DNA of 41,653 bases. Source: Polynucleobacter parvulilacunae. GTDB lineage: Bacteria > Pseudomonadota > Gammaproteobacteria > Burkholderiales > Burkholderiaceae. Under the pieces are notes generated by a model. The model was not told the origin of the DNA. It worked only from the letters and a program-made list of their open reading frames with translations, and ran no database searches. Below are positions 29,901 through 35,091 of the stretch, piece after piece. Numbering within the stretch: position 1 is the stretch's first letter; each line of letters starts with the position of its first letter. Both the position numbers and the translations under genes were made by a program. The DNA is taken from the NCBI RefSeq assembly GCF_018881715.1, contig NZ_JACVPW010000004.1, positions 1 to 41,653 of the forward strand. The letters are read 5' to 3'.

Positions 29901-32900
29901 AATACTGTTAATGGAAATATTGTTAATAGTGGATTGATTTCTGGGAACTCCTATTTTGGTGTCGCTATAGTCGGAAATAGTATTAGCGGTAGCATTATTA
30001 ATTCCGGAACAATCTCTTCCCAGGCATTTGGATTTCTTTCTGAGAGCAACACTATTGGTGGAAGTATCTACAATAGTGGCTCAATTCAAGGATCAGGAAA
30101 GTTGGGGGGAGCGCCTAACTATGGCCTGGCGTCTGCTTCAGATCTCATTTATGGCGGCATCACCAACTCAGGTGTAATTTCTGGCGCCGATGTCGGAATA
30201 TTCGTTGTTGGCTCAACAATCTCGAGCGGTATTGCAAATAGCGGTTTAATCACTGGTGCTACAGCCTTAAATTTACAAGGTGTCAGTATTTCAGGCGGCC
30301 TGAATAATTCAGGAACTATCTCAGGAAGTGCTATTGGTATATATATCCTTGGCAATTCTATGTTGACCGGTGGCATTTCTAATAGTGCAGGCGCATCAAT
30401 TGTCGGTGCGGTCGGCCAAGGTATTGTGATTGATGCTGGCTCTTTTGTTGAAGGCATTAACAATAGCGGCGGTTATATCAGCGGTATCTCCAATAGCGGA
30501 ACCATCTCATCTGCTATTGCCTCAATCATGAATGACTATGGCGGCACCATTTCAGGGGGTATTAATAACTCTGGTTCGATCAGTCAAGGTTTGGCTGGTA
30601 TTAATATTGGACATGGATCATCGCTTTTCGGTGGCTTAACTAATTCAGGTCTGATAGCAGGCACGCTATATGGTGTTGGGGTCTCTGGTGGTTCTCAATT
30701 ATCCGATGGTATCTATAACGCAGGAACCATTGTTGGCTCAAACAGTGCAGCCATTGGTGTTTATACAAATGCGGCAATTAGTGGTGGAATTAATAACACT
30801 GGACTAATTAGTAGTCTTAATTATGGAATTGCCCTTGGCGGTTCTAATATATCCGAAGGGGTTACGAACTCCGGAACCATATCTGCTGCAACTGGAATAT
30901 ATCTTGGCGGATCTTACATTTCTGGTGGCATCAGTAATGCTGGATTAATTACTGGCAACCAAGCTGGCATCGCATCTTTTTATTCCAATATATTTGGTGA
31001 TATCACCAATTATGGAACCATTCAGGGAACGGCCCAGAACACAAGCTCTATCGGTGGACTTGTATCAGGGATAGTAATTTCTAGCAATAGCTTGCTTTCA
31101 GGAAATATTTATAACTCAGGTCGTATCTATGGTGGTAATACCGGTATTAGTATTATGGAGTCATCCGTAGTTACCGGCGATATTACCAACAGTGGATATA
31201 TAGGCGGCGGTGATATAACAAGCTGGTTTAGTCGGGGCATTAACTTAGGTAATGGCTCTACAATTTCAGGCAACATTCTTAACAATGCCACAGGCACTAT
31301 TGTTGGTGGAACCGGCGGTATTAATCTGTACGGAGCTTCCACAATAGGGGGAAGCATTATCAATTACGGGCTAATCCAGGGAACAAGCTCCTTGCGCTAT
31401 AACGGTTCTGGCATATGGATTGGCGATCACAGTCTAGTTGCTGGCGATATTGTTAATGCTGGACTAGTTTCGGGTGTTTCAAGAGGCATCTCTCTGATGA
31501 CTGGCTCTCAGCTTACCGGAGCGCTTAATAATTCAGGAAAAATTATTGGTGCAACTGGTGTAGCTGTGCTCAGCTCTACGATTGTCAGTGGAATATCTAA
31601 CTCAGGGTTGATAGCGGGTCTATCTGGGAATGCGATTGTTTCATCCGGAGGTCCTGTACTGGCTATAAACAACTTAGCTTCCGGCACGATAGTAGGTGCT
31701 ATTAACGGTAATGCAAATGTAAGTAATAGCGGCCTATATGTTTTACAAATGCTTTCCAGCGTCAGTGGTGCCATTCAAGCTGGAACTCATGCACACTCTA
31801 GCATCAGCGGAGATTACTACCAGGCAACTAGTGGTACCTTGCAAATTGGCATCACTGGTGCCGGCGGTAGCGGTACGGTTTCTGGACAATACAGCACCTT
31901 GATTGTTGGTGGTGCAGCTAGCTTTGATCCCAACTCCAGTATTGCCATCAATATGGATAGCAGCTCTGCCGTACAGGCAGGCGGAACCTTGGTTGGCGTT
32001 ATTACAGCGGGGGCAACAGTTAGCAGTACTACTTTTAATGTATTGGATAACAGTGCACTAGTGAACTTTAATGCTTTTAATACTGGCAATGGATTAGATC
32101 TGATCGCAACTACATCAGGCGCTTGTCTTGGAGTTGTATCTGCTAGCACAGTAGGACCATGTTTGGTTGCATTTGATTCCCCATCCTTGCAGGTTAATAG
32201 TGGCGTGACTATTAGCGGTAGTTCAGCAGGCATTCAAGTCCAGCAAGGCTTTAGTGATGGCGCAGCCATCTCTGGCTTTGGTGTTAATAACCAGGGCGCT
32301 GTCTATGGCAATGCTTACGGTATTGAGTTTGTAGCGGGCGCAACCTTAACGGGTGGCATCACCAATAGTGGCTATATCAGTGGCGGTGCTACAGGTATCG
32401 CATTGGTCAATGCATCACTCGCAGGTGGAATCCAAAATGGCGGAACCATTATTGGCGGAACTAATGCATTAGCAGTCAACAGTTCAATTATCTCCGGTGA
32501 TTTGGTAAATAGCAGCGCCATTAATGGCGCTGCTGGCATCTCCTTCACCGGCGGATCACAACTATTGGGCGATCTGAAGAATTCTGGAGGCATCAATGGA
32601 TCCGCTGGTAATGGAATCACCATCTTGAATGGCTCATCTGTTTCTGGCGGCATTATTAATTACACTTCTGGAACTATCAGCGGGCAAATTGCTGGTATTC
32701 AAATAGCTCAGTCTGTGGTTGGCAAAGGTATTACCAATAGTGGCTATATCAGCGGCGGTGCTACTGGTATAAAACTGAGCAATGCATCTCTTTTGGGTGG
32801 AATTAATAATTCTGGTGTGATTGGTGGAGGCAGTTACTCAATTTATGTTGATAGCTTAAGCAGGGTCACTGGTGGAATTAATATCTCTGGAAGCTCTCCT

Positions 32901-34589
32901 GTATTAAAAGGGGATATTTACGCACCTTCAGTTGATATGAGCATTACCAGTGGCGCAAGTTTTACCAATAACAATGCCATCAGCGTTAATACATTGAATA
33001 TTCAAAGTGGGGCAACCTTTAATTTAACGAATGGGGCGAGCTCAAGCAATGGTGTTGCCGGTGGAATTACTTTATCCAATGGCAATGCTCTTACCAATGC
33101 GGGCATATTAAATATTGGAACTTATACCCCCACAATCTCTGGTAATTTTGTTCAGACTAATACTGGTACCTTTAGCTCAACAATTGCAACTCAAGCAACT
33201 TATGGTCGCCTCAATGTTACTGGCTCTGCTGCTTTAGCTGGTAATGCCTATGTCAATGTTTTAAGTCCAGCAACAGCTATTGCCAATGGCACTACCTTGG
33301 TTGGTGTCATTGGTGCTAATACTGTGACTGGTTCATTTGATAAAGTGAGCACGAATAGTTCGGACTATTCCATCACTGGTGTTTATACCAATAACCAATT
33401 TAATTTAGTTATTGGTTCAAGAAATGCTAATAGTAATGATCAGTATGTTCAGTCGGTTATTGATAACAATAATCCTGCAGCTTTAAATGCGGCGAAAACC
33501 TTGCAAGCTATTGCAAATAATCCGCTGATGGCTCCAAGCATGGCTCCGATCATCGATCAATTGGATTTAATTAATAAGAAGTCGGGTAGTGCAGCACAGT
33601 CAACTGCGATATCACAGACTTTACCCGCATTGATTGGTGCCGCATCACAATCTACCGCTCGCGCGCAACAGACCTTCAATCAGATCATGCAAGGGCGTCA
33701 GAATCAATTAAGCGGCCTCTCAAGCGGCGAGGAATATCTTGGCACTAGAGACGCATGGTTAAAACCTTTTGGTAGCTGGGCAACCCAAGATGCAGTCAAC
33801 AATGTCTCAGGGTACAAGTTAAATACTGGTGGAGTAGCCATTGGCGTTGACAGAGCTTTATCACTAAAAACCAATGTCGGTGCAGTGTTTGCATTTGGAA
33901 ACAGCGGTTTGACTGGTAATGCCGCGGGCGTATCTAGTGGAATGACTATTAACAGCTATCAATTAGGCGTCTACGGGGATTCCTATTTGACTCCTAGCGT
34001 GCAAGCAAACTATCAATTGGATGGCGCTCTCAATAACAATCGAGAAAACAGGTCCCTATCTAACTTTAATGGTGTAACTGGTGGTGGAACCAGTGCGAAT
34101 GCAAACTACAACAGCATTGCCTCCCATTCTGGCGCTGGCCTGAAGAAATTCTTTGTTCTCGGCGAGAGCACTACATTAATTCCATCAGTTAGGGCTGACT
34201 ACACAACTGTACGTAGTCAGGGCTATACAGAAACTGGAGCTGGTGTACTGAATTTGACAGTTAATTCGCAGGTCTACAACATGCTGGTTACCTCGGCAGA
34301 CCTGAGGGTAGATCAAATGATAGGTGATAAGCTTAAGCTGTCATTGAATGTCGGTGCTGGCTACAATGTCCTTAACAACCAAGTTCAAGCAACTAGTGCT
34401 TATCAAGGTGGTGGGGCAGTCTTTACTACCAATGGATTACAAGTCTCTCCTTGGTTGTATGGTGGCGGCGTCGGCTTAAGCGGACGCATTAGTAAAGATG
34501 TGGAATTGAATGTTCGATATGACAACCAATTCAGCACAACTGGATACAATAATCAGATGGTTTCTGGAAAAGTTAAATTTTTCTATTAA
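17967..34589 (+). CDS. Giant type Va autotransporter adhesin with modular beta-solenoid passenger
   Basis: The product has 5540 residues. The N-terminus is an extended signal peptide region (MNKAYRIVWNKARKCLMVV, then a Lys/Arg-rich stretch) followed by a hydrophobic segment ending near ANVALG (about residue 55), typical of very large type V proteins. The passenger is built from roughly 20-residue units of the form GGINNSGTISG-x-GI-x-I-x-S-x-I, expected to fold as a very long right-handed beta-helix. Six modules with one Cys pair each interrupt it. Residues about 5070-5255 are the pre-barrel region, and about 5261-5540 form the beta-barrel (AWLKPFGSWATQ at its start, a final aromatic in VKFFY). 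Many glycines and asparagines and almost no cysteine outside the modules fit a surface protein. The protein should reach the outer membrane through Sec and BAM. Three genes follow at gaps of 16, 33 and 21 bases, apparently in one operon. The ribosome binding site is weak. Confidence 0.93.
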   Translation: MNKAYRIVWNKARKCLMVVGENVKSRGKGSDRKKSILNAVTAALLALSGANVALGQSDVYIDTPVYQATPIGIPNGGALIVDATGTNTGAIVMTGPTSTAVYESGGMVSRIVNNGGVIANMTPNYLGGGTGGFMIGSSHIVSGITNSGSIAGIGYGILLSQTKLDGGINNLAQGTISSNLNGIAIEYGTTTVTGGINNAGLISGANVAIGIQGGYLGNVLLSGGINNAGTISSNATAIDVNQTYLLDGINNSGSISGNKAILIESASTLSGGIYNIGSIVGIEAGINLLGSTLTGGINNSGLIQSGSIGRFFDGAIEVNDSRIDSGIFNKGTIYSGIDINNWSAGGPLASGQGLLVKNSTITGGIGNAGLIQSDSYNGIQISRSNIAGGVSNSGTIYGWTAGIYAERSTISGGIINSGWIQGRGVAPISQSIGLAVRTSQITGGLINSGTIQGIGSAGLQISVSNVDSITNSGAIIGGPTGISVSNSTVAGGIHNSGTISGSNTIIVSRSSVSGGINNSGAIISSNGTRAILIQGSTISGGIKNSGEIYGAIYGIQIGASSISGGLTNSGVIAGMINSINVDASSSLNGIAIAGRNTAIFSGDVYAPNTPVTVTGNSVYTLGANFSVSGFNNGGILSISPSNYMGAVFTISGNGSSPTYSQSTDGIYRTDIHGTTAGEFGTANIIGNAAFANASGIDVRLAGASTGVGIGSVISGIFSTTGSITSSVFSVTDNSVLLDFTALNTGSQIDITATAAASVCAGTASGLVGGPCLVGFDSPSMYVDPTGSISGGSAGIQVLAGYSDGAGTSGFGINNQGSVIGNVYGIQMLSGSTLSGGITNSGMISGQQFGISLNSAMLSGGITNNPGASIVGAIGQGIVIDAASTVYGGITNNGGYISGISNAGLIAGASAGMYVTTSGNGSMIDGSIYNSGVIAGGRTGIGINNGFITGNIVNSGLVVGGGSPGASGVGIGLNSSFILGGVINSSGATIAGNFIGLSVGHGKVGGGIANQGMIIGNSFAGVGLSNAYIQGGITNSGTISSQGFGLVSFGSTITGGIYNSGSIQGSGKLGNSGPPKAGLSLSQSAVEGGITNTGLIAGNSNGVGIFASTVNGGIFNSGTIVALTGRSTGYYAALGLNFSSVSGDIVNTGLIGSLNQGINLQSSILSGSINNSGTIISGTWAGINLNQSLVTGNVVNSGSISGYTGIGVFNHSEISGAIVNTGTVTAFSAPGIIIGQSKVGNGIVNSGSIAGPYTGIAINNSSIVSGGLTNSGVIYGGTYSINVDPTNSYLSGIAIAGRNTAQFIGDIYAPNTPVTITGNSVYTLGANFSVSGFNNGGILATTPGAVYTISGNGTSPTYTQPTEGIYRVGVNGTTSGSYGTLLVAGDANFDAGSGIDVRLSGANAGVGIGSVIGGIFSATGAISSVGYTNFNVTDNSVLMDFRAFNTGTQIDLTATGSNACYGIIYQNQQGPCLVGFDSPSMQVYNGIIISGGTAGIQVLAGYSNGSLISGYGIDNQGSVIGDVYGIQMLSGATLAGGITNSGLIVGLQYGASLNSAVLTGGINNVGTIGGQTAGISLVRSTLTGGINNYGYIQSGTIENSSIGAIQIKNSRVDGGIFNSGTIYSGVDINNWNVGGTLSSGQGIIVSQSTIAGAIGNAGLIQSDSWNGIQIVRSNISGGINNSGTILGWTAGIAINQSTISGGVINSGWIEGRGPNPSSPGMAGLMVGSSYITGGINNNGTIRGAGKVGLQIESSKVDNITNSGAIIGGQNGLLVSNSTIAGGIYNSGLIAATNGNAVTVSGGAILNIANDVTGTIIGALIGNLNVTNTGLIALQNYSSISGGTLTGSVVNSAITGNYYQAAGGTLQIGVNGSNGSGTNPGNYSTLFVGGNAIFESGSTISVNMSSDTAVQTGGILSNVISSNNSISSNGFNVIDNSVLVNFTAFNSGNAINLAAISSNACGGIVSASTTGPCQVGYDSPSLQVNSGVTIGGGFAGIQVLPGFSNGAGAAGYGINNLGDVYGSSYGIQMLAGATLTGGITNTGFISAGTGIGILYSSLSGGLNNSGAIYGAAAAVALNGAVVDQISNKPTGYINGINQGIYIGSGSTITSGINNTGTIAGGSAGIYLAGNSNVVGGLTNAGMIGGNIYSIFVDGSSSLDNIAISGRNTAQFIGKVDAINTPVTITGNSIYTLGTNFSVSSFNNSGILVSTPSNVAGAAYTISGSGSSPAFTQSSEGVYRIGVNGVVAGDYGAIKVLGNASFATGSGIDVRLSGVNAGVGVGTVLGNIFNTTGVISSSGFTVTDNSVLIDFVANNIGNQIDLTATGSNACHGDVDGRINPNPAGPCQVGFDAPNIQVYNGAIISGGSAGIQALAGNYNGTILNFATVTGSLYGVQMLSGSALNGSINNVGSISGGVAGIYLNSAAVNGSGIMNNLGATIVGAPGQGILIDSKSYVNGILNGGGYISGISNAGMISGGAAGIMVTQGGLIDGGIYNTGTITGFRSIHLINSTVTRDVTNRGLMAASQVIMLDSSTITGALMNSGTISGGNAGINIGNGGPSQVHDLINTGFISGYNAVYITSASRVDRNFNNSGVINGSAAGIVMYNGSTIGGGVINSGTITASYGRGLIIARDYSGGSQLPSSLVLGGINNSGLIQAQGMGVYISGSTISGGIHNDGTISGMGSPSNAAYGLGIWQSSVSGGITNSGVIAAYGYGGSGGYGVRIGSSLISGSIVNIGTIAGTNQGIVLESTILLGGITNAGQISEAGYVGFRLSNSFVSEGIFNNSIGTIAGSFSGAVIESSTVGGTIQNNGLISAQVTTALRLSHNAIGGSIINTGTISSLDHGVSSEYNQINGSIYNSGSIQGAGKVGSGGGYGLRSLSDVIQGGITNAGVIVGNTAGLVVYQSTISGGISNDGFISGATALVIGSASIAGGIRNSGTISGVNTGILLSRNVIIGGVVSNTGSISAANGIAVRGRAYASTGTSPGASAFNAAVVASITNSGTIIGSTGSGIVISGQITTAGAFSATASAFLDGSIFNSALISGAVGGISISTNATVTGVINNSGTIIGGNYGVGILAASSLGGGINNSGLIVGGNIGLNIASSIVTGGFTNSGTIIGGSGFNIPGMLISNSTLTDGFVNSGSISANSLSLLIDQSTITGGINNSAFILSNSVGIQISKSQINGGIANSGSIAGATIAMVINSSTISGGFTNSGTISGSNGLVIRYGTLVSGSLINNGLIQGGNALTFQQAVITDNLVNGGTISSGGHGLILNSSQVQGQFNNSGSISGPLGAVTISNSVISNGIINSGTISAIVGNGVLIQGNSEVFGGFINSGSIDGGEGMRLQGSLITGSFNNSGTILGSGYSANGLVIGYGSVSGGITNSGFIGGGDAGVYIYNSSIGGGLTNLGTIVGVSHGTGPSLGLFNSALGSLVNSGSIAGGNVAVLIQSSTIAGIFDNAGTINGRGFGISIGSSIMSGGLINSGSIASGNTAIVVANSQISGGLTNSGTISAASIGLRLRINSLINGDVKNSGLISAATGGLFLSTQSSISGGILNIGNIQASGYGVAVLSGSYIGGSISNAGMITGNTAIFLNNSSVAAGITNSGLIAGLGANAIAITGGPILGINNLTTGTITGGLNVTANVTNSGLLALQQVSGIGGSFISGSHVNASISGDYYQATSGTLQIGVTGINGSGTSTGNYSTLVVGGTATFDPGSNIYVNMDNTSSVGIGGILVDVVTAGTTVSSTALNVSDNSALVNFNAFNTGNGINLFANSANACVGTVSSSTTGPCLVAFDSPSLQVNSGVTISGGSAGIQVQQGFSDGASISGFGINNQGTVYGNLYGIEFLAGATLTGGINNSGSIIGYKSGINLIGSNLAGGIANTGWISGGTEFGIRVNQATLTGGILNIGSIAGSVAGILLSSSRVDGGITNAGFIGANSNIIGQAKMGVGVGYSTINDDFINQNAGTIVGSVAGLIMISNTVNGNIVNSGLISGNSYFGVAIVGNSISGSIINSGTISSQAFGFLSESNTIGGSIYNSGSIQGSGKLGGAPNYGLASASDLIYGGITNSGVISGADVGIFVVGSTISSGIANSGLITGATALNLQGVSISGGLNNSGTISGSAIGIYILGNSMLTGGISNSAGASIVGAVGQGIVIDAGSFVEGINNSGGYISGISNSGTISSAIASIMNDYGGTISGGINNSGSISQGLAGINIGHGSSLFGGLTNSGLIAGTLYGVGVSGGSQLSDGIYNAGTIVGSNSAAIGVYTNAAISGGINNTGLISSLNYGIALGGSNISEGVTNSGTISAATGIYLGGSYISGGISNAGLITGNQAGIASFYSNIFGDITNYGTIQGTAQNTSSIGGLVSGIVISSNSLLSGNIYNSGRIYGGNTGISIMESSVVTGDITNSGYIGGGDITSWFSRGINLGNGSTISGNILNNATGTIVGGTGGINLYGASTIGGSIINYGLIQGTSSLRYNGSGIWIGDHSLVAGDIVNAGLVSGVSRGISLMTGSQLTGALNNSGKIIGATGVAVLSSTIVSGISNSGLIAGLSGNAIVSSGGPVLAINNLASGTIVGAINGNANVSNSGLYVLQMLSSVSGAIQAGTHAHSSISGDYYQATSGTLQIGITGAGGSGTVSGQYSTLIVGGAASFDPNSSIAINMDSSSAVQAGGTLVGVITAGATVSSTTFNVLDNSALVNFNAFNTGNGLDLIATTSGACLGVVSASTVGPCLVAFDSPSLQVNSGVTISGSSAGIQVQQGFSDGAAISGFGVNNQGAVYGNAYGIEFVAGATLTGGITNSGYISGGATGIALVNASLAGGIQNGGTIIGGTNALAVNSSIISGDLVNSSAINGAAGISFTGGSQLLGDLKNSGGINGSAGNGITILNGSSVSGGIINYTSGTISGQIAGIQIAQSVVGKGITNSGYISGGATGIKLSNASLLGGINNSGVIGGGSYSIYVDSLSRVTGGINISGSSPVLKGDIYAPSVDMSITSGASFTNNNAISVNTLNIQSGATFNLTNGASSSNGVAGGITLSNGNALTNAGILNIGTYTPTISGNFVQTNTGTFSSTIATQATYGRLNVTGSAALAGNAYVNVLSPATAIANGTTLVGVIGANTVTGSFDKVSTNSSDYSITGVYTNNQFNLVIGSRNANSNDQYVQSVIDNNNPAALNAAKTLQAIANNPLMAPSMAPIIDQLDLINKKSGSAAQSTAISQTLPALIGAASQSTARAQQTFNQIMQGRQNQLSGLSSGEEYLGTRDAWLKPFGSWATQDAVNNVSGYKLNTGGVAIGVDRALSLKTNVGAVFAFGNSGLTGNAAGVSSGMTINSYQLGVYGDSYLTPSVQANYQLDGALNNNRENRSLSNFNGVTGGGTSANANYNSIASHSGAGLKKFFVLGESTTLIPSVRADYTTVRSQGYTETGAGVLNLTVNSQVYNMLVTSADLRVDQMIGDKLKLSLNVGAGYNVLNNQVQATSAYQGGGAVFTTNGLQVSPWLYGGGVGLSGRISKDVELNVRYDNQFSTTGYNNQMVSGKVKFFY
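18850..19458 (+). repeat. Passenger block duplication, copy 1 (partner 22712-23324)
   Basis: This stretch of about 200 residues contains the ordered landmarks GLIQSGSI, GTIYSGIDINNW, GNAGLIQSDSYNGIQI, GTIYGWTAGI, NSGWIQGRG and ITNSGAIIGG. The same landmarks in the same order occur at 22712-23324, so these two blocks arose by one duplication within the gene. Confidence 0.8.
19690..20306 (+). repeat. Autotransporter interruption module A (type 1)
   Basis: A non-solenoid module running from SINVDASSSLNGIAIAGRN through SVYTLGANFSVSGFNN and GSGIDVRLAGA-like sequence to a Cys pair (SVC...GGPC) and LVGFDSPS. It is shared with modules B and D. Confidence 0.8.
20563..20772 (+). repeat. Threefold passenger block GASIVGA...GGYISGISNAG, copy 1
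   Basis: A block beginning GASIVGAIGQGIVIDA and continuing NNGGYISGISNAGLI. Related blocks occur near 25262-25458 (GATIVGAPGQGILIDS, GGGYISGISNAGMI) and 30389-30580 (GASIVGAVGQGIVIDA, SGGYISGISNSGTI). Confidence 0.7.
20926..21330 (+). repeat. Threefold passenger block ...IYNSGSIQGSGKLG..., copy 1
   Basis: Marked by IYNSGSIQGSGKLG and the residues around it. Related blocks with the same order of motifs occur at about 26318-26700 (IYNSGSIQGAGKVG) and 29859-30240 (IYNSGSIQGSGKLG). Confidence 0.7.
21792..22409 (+). repeat. Autotransporter interruption module B (type 1)
   Basis: Same order as module A: YSINVDPTNSYLSGIAIAGR, SVYTLGANFSVSGFNN, GIDVRLSGANAGVGIGSV, then a Cys pair (NACYG...QGPC) and LVGFDSPS. 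Confidence 0.8.
22712..23324 (+). repeat. Passenger block duplication, copy 2 (partner 18850-19458)
   Basis: Carries GYIQSGTI, GTIYSGVDINNW, GNAGLIQSDSWNGIQI, GTILGWTAGI, NSGWIEGRG and ITNSGAIIGG in the same order as the first copy. Confidence 0.8.
23449..23909 (+). repeat. Autotransporter interruption module C (type 2)
   Basis: A second module kind with GNYYQAAGGTLQIGVNG, GNYSTLFVGGNAIFESGS, FNVIDNSVLVNFTAFNSG and a Cys pair (NACGG...TGPC) before VGYDSPS. Its distal half resembles type 1 modules; its proximal half differs. Confidence 0.8.
24399..25024 (+). repeat. Autotransporter interruption module D (type 1)
   Basis: Type 1 order again: YSIFVDGSSSLDNIAISGRN, SIYTLGTNFSVSSFNNSG, GIDVRLSGVNAGVGVGTV, and a Cys pair (NACHG...AGPC) before VGFDAPN, the most divergent ending of the six. 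Confidence 0.8.
28868..29363 (+). repeat. Autotransporter interruption module E (type 2)
   Basis: Type 2 order: GDYYQATSGTLQIGVTG, GNYSTLVVGGTATFDPGS, LNVSDNSALVNFNAFNTG, Cys pair (NACVG...TGPC) and VAFDSPSLQVNSGVTI. Confidence 0.8.
31689..32192 (+). repeat. Autotransporter interruption module F (type 2)
   Basis: Type 2 order: GDYYQATSGTLQIGITG, YSTLIVGGAASFDPNS, FNVLDNSALVNFNAFNTG, Cys pair (GACLG...VGPC) and VAFDSPSLQVNSGVTI. It is closest to module E, including the solenoid restart that follows. Confidence 0.8.
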
Positions 34590-34605
34590 TGCTTATTAAT
34601 AATCT

Positions 34606-35058
34606 ATGTCAGCAAACGCAAAGATTGAGACCAGCCAGCTGAATGATCAGAATTTGATCTCTATCGCATGGCTCGTGTCTCGCTATCAACCTTTCTATAC
34701 CTATTCATTTGGATTAATGATGGATAAATTGAGTGATCAGCTAAGGCATAAAACAAATATTACTATTACCGTTAATAATAAGTTAGTAGCATACGCTGGA
34801 TGGTTTGAAACAGATCTTCAGGCGGCACAAGATTGGCAAAAGAATGATTTGGAAGCGCTTCCATTGCCCAACAAAGGTGGTGAAGCAATTATTGTCACAA
34901 TCGTAGTTTCTCAAAAGCCCGAATATTTAAGGCCGTTAATAAAGGCCATCTCGCATGTATGCGCTGGAAAAAAGGGTTTCCGCAAGAGGTCTTTTGGTAA
35001 TCAGCGTGCGGATATGATTAGACCTCCTATAACAGGCCGCCCCCAGAAAAATATATAG
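34606..35058 (+). CDS. HlyC-like (toxin-activating acyltransferase fold) protein, catalytic residues apparently replaced
   Basis: The product has 150 residues and no signal peptide. The first two thirds align by eye with RTX toxin lysine acyltransferases such as HlyC: ISIAWLVSRYQPFYT (18-32) against the HlyC segment around its catalytic His, then ITVNNKLVAYAGWFETD (54-70) against the conserved PVAY-x-SWA region. The last part (GKKGFRKRSFGNQ, RADMIRPPITGRP) is strongly basic and not HlyC-like. From memory of the family, the catalytic His and Asp positions are occupied here by Phe/Tyr (about 30-31) and Thr98, so ordinary lysine acylation is doubtful. The gene starts 16 bases after the autotransporter stop and is followed 33 bases later by a P450 gene, so it very likely acts on or with the autotransporter. 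An alternative is an unrelated GNAT-like small protein. Confidence 0.5.
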   Translation: MSANAKIETSQLNDQNLISIAWLVSRYQPFYTYSFGLMMDKLSDQLRHKTNITITVNNKLVAYAGWFETDLQAAQDWQKNDLEALPLPNKGGEAIIVTIVVSQKPEYLRPLIKAISHVCAGKKGFRKRSFGNQRADMIRPPITGRPQKNI

Positions 35059-35091
35059 GCAAATTTTTTATATTTTGTTTCGAAATTCTCT

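Noticed and set aside
18300..32900. Regular short repeats that might suggest a CRISPR array or satellite
   Set aside because: The repeats keep one reading frame, vary at third positions and encode a regular GGINNSG-type solenoid; there are no uniform spacers.
17967..34589. The giant autotransporter as a strongly sequon-enriched GT41 substrate
   Set aside because: I count only about 12 N-x-S/T sites in its first ~620 codons, about what its Asn and Ser/Thr content predicts; most GGITNSG units are not sequons. It may still be modified, but density gives no support.
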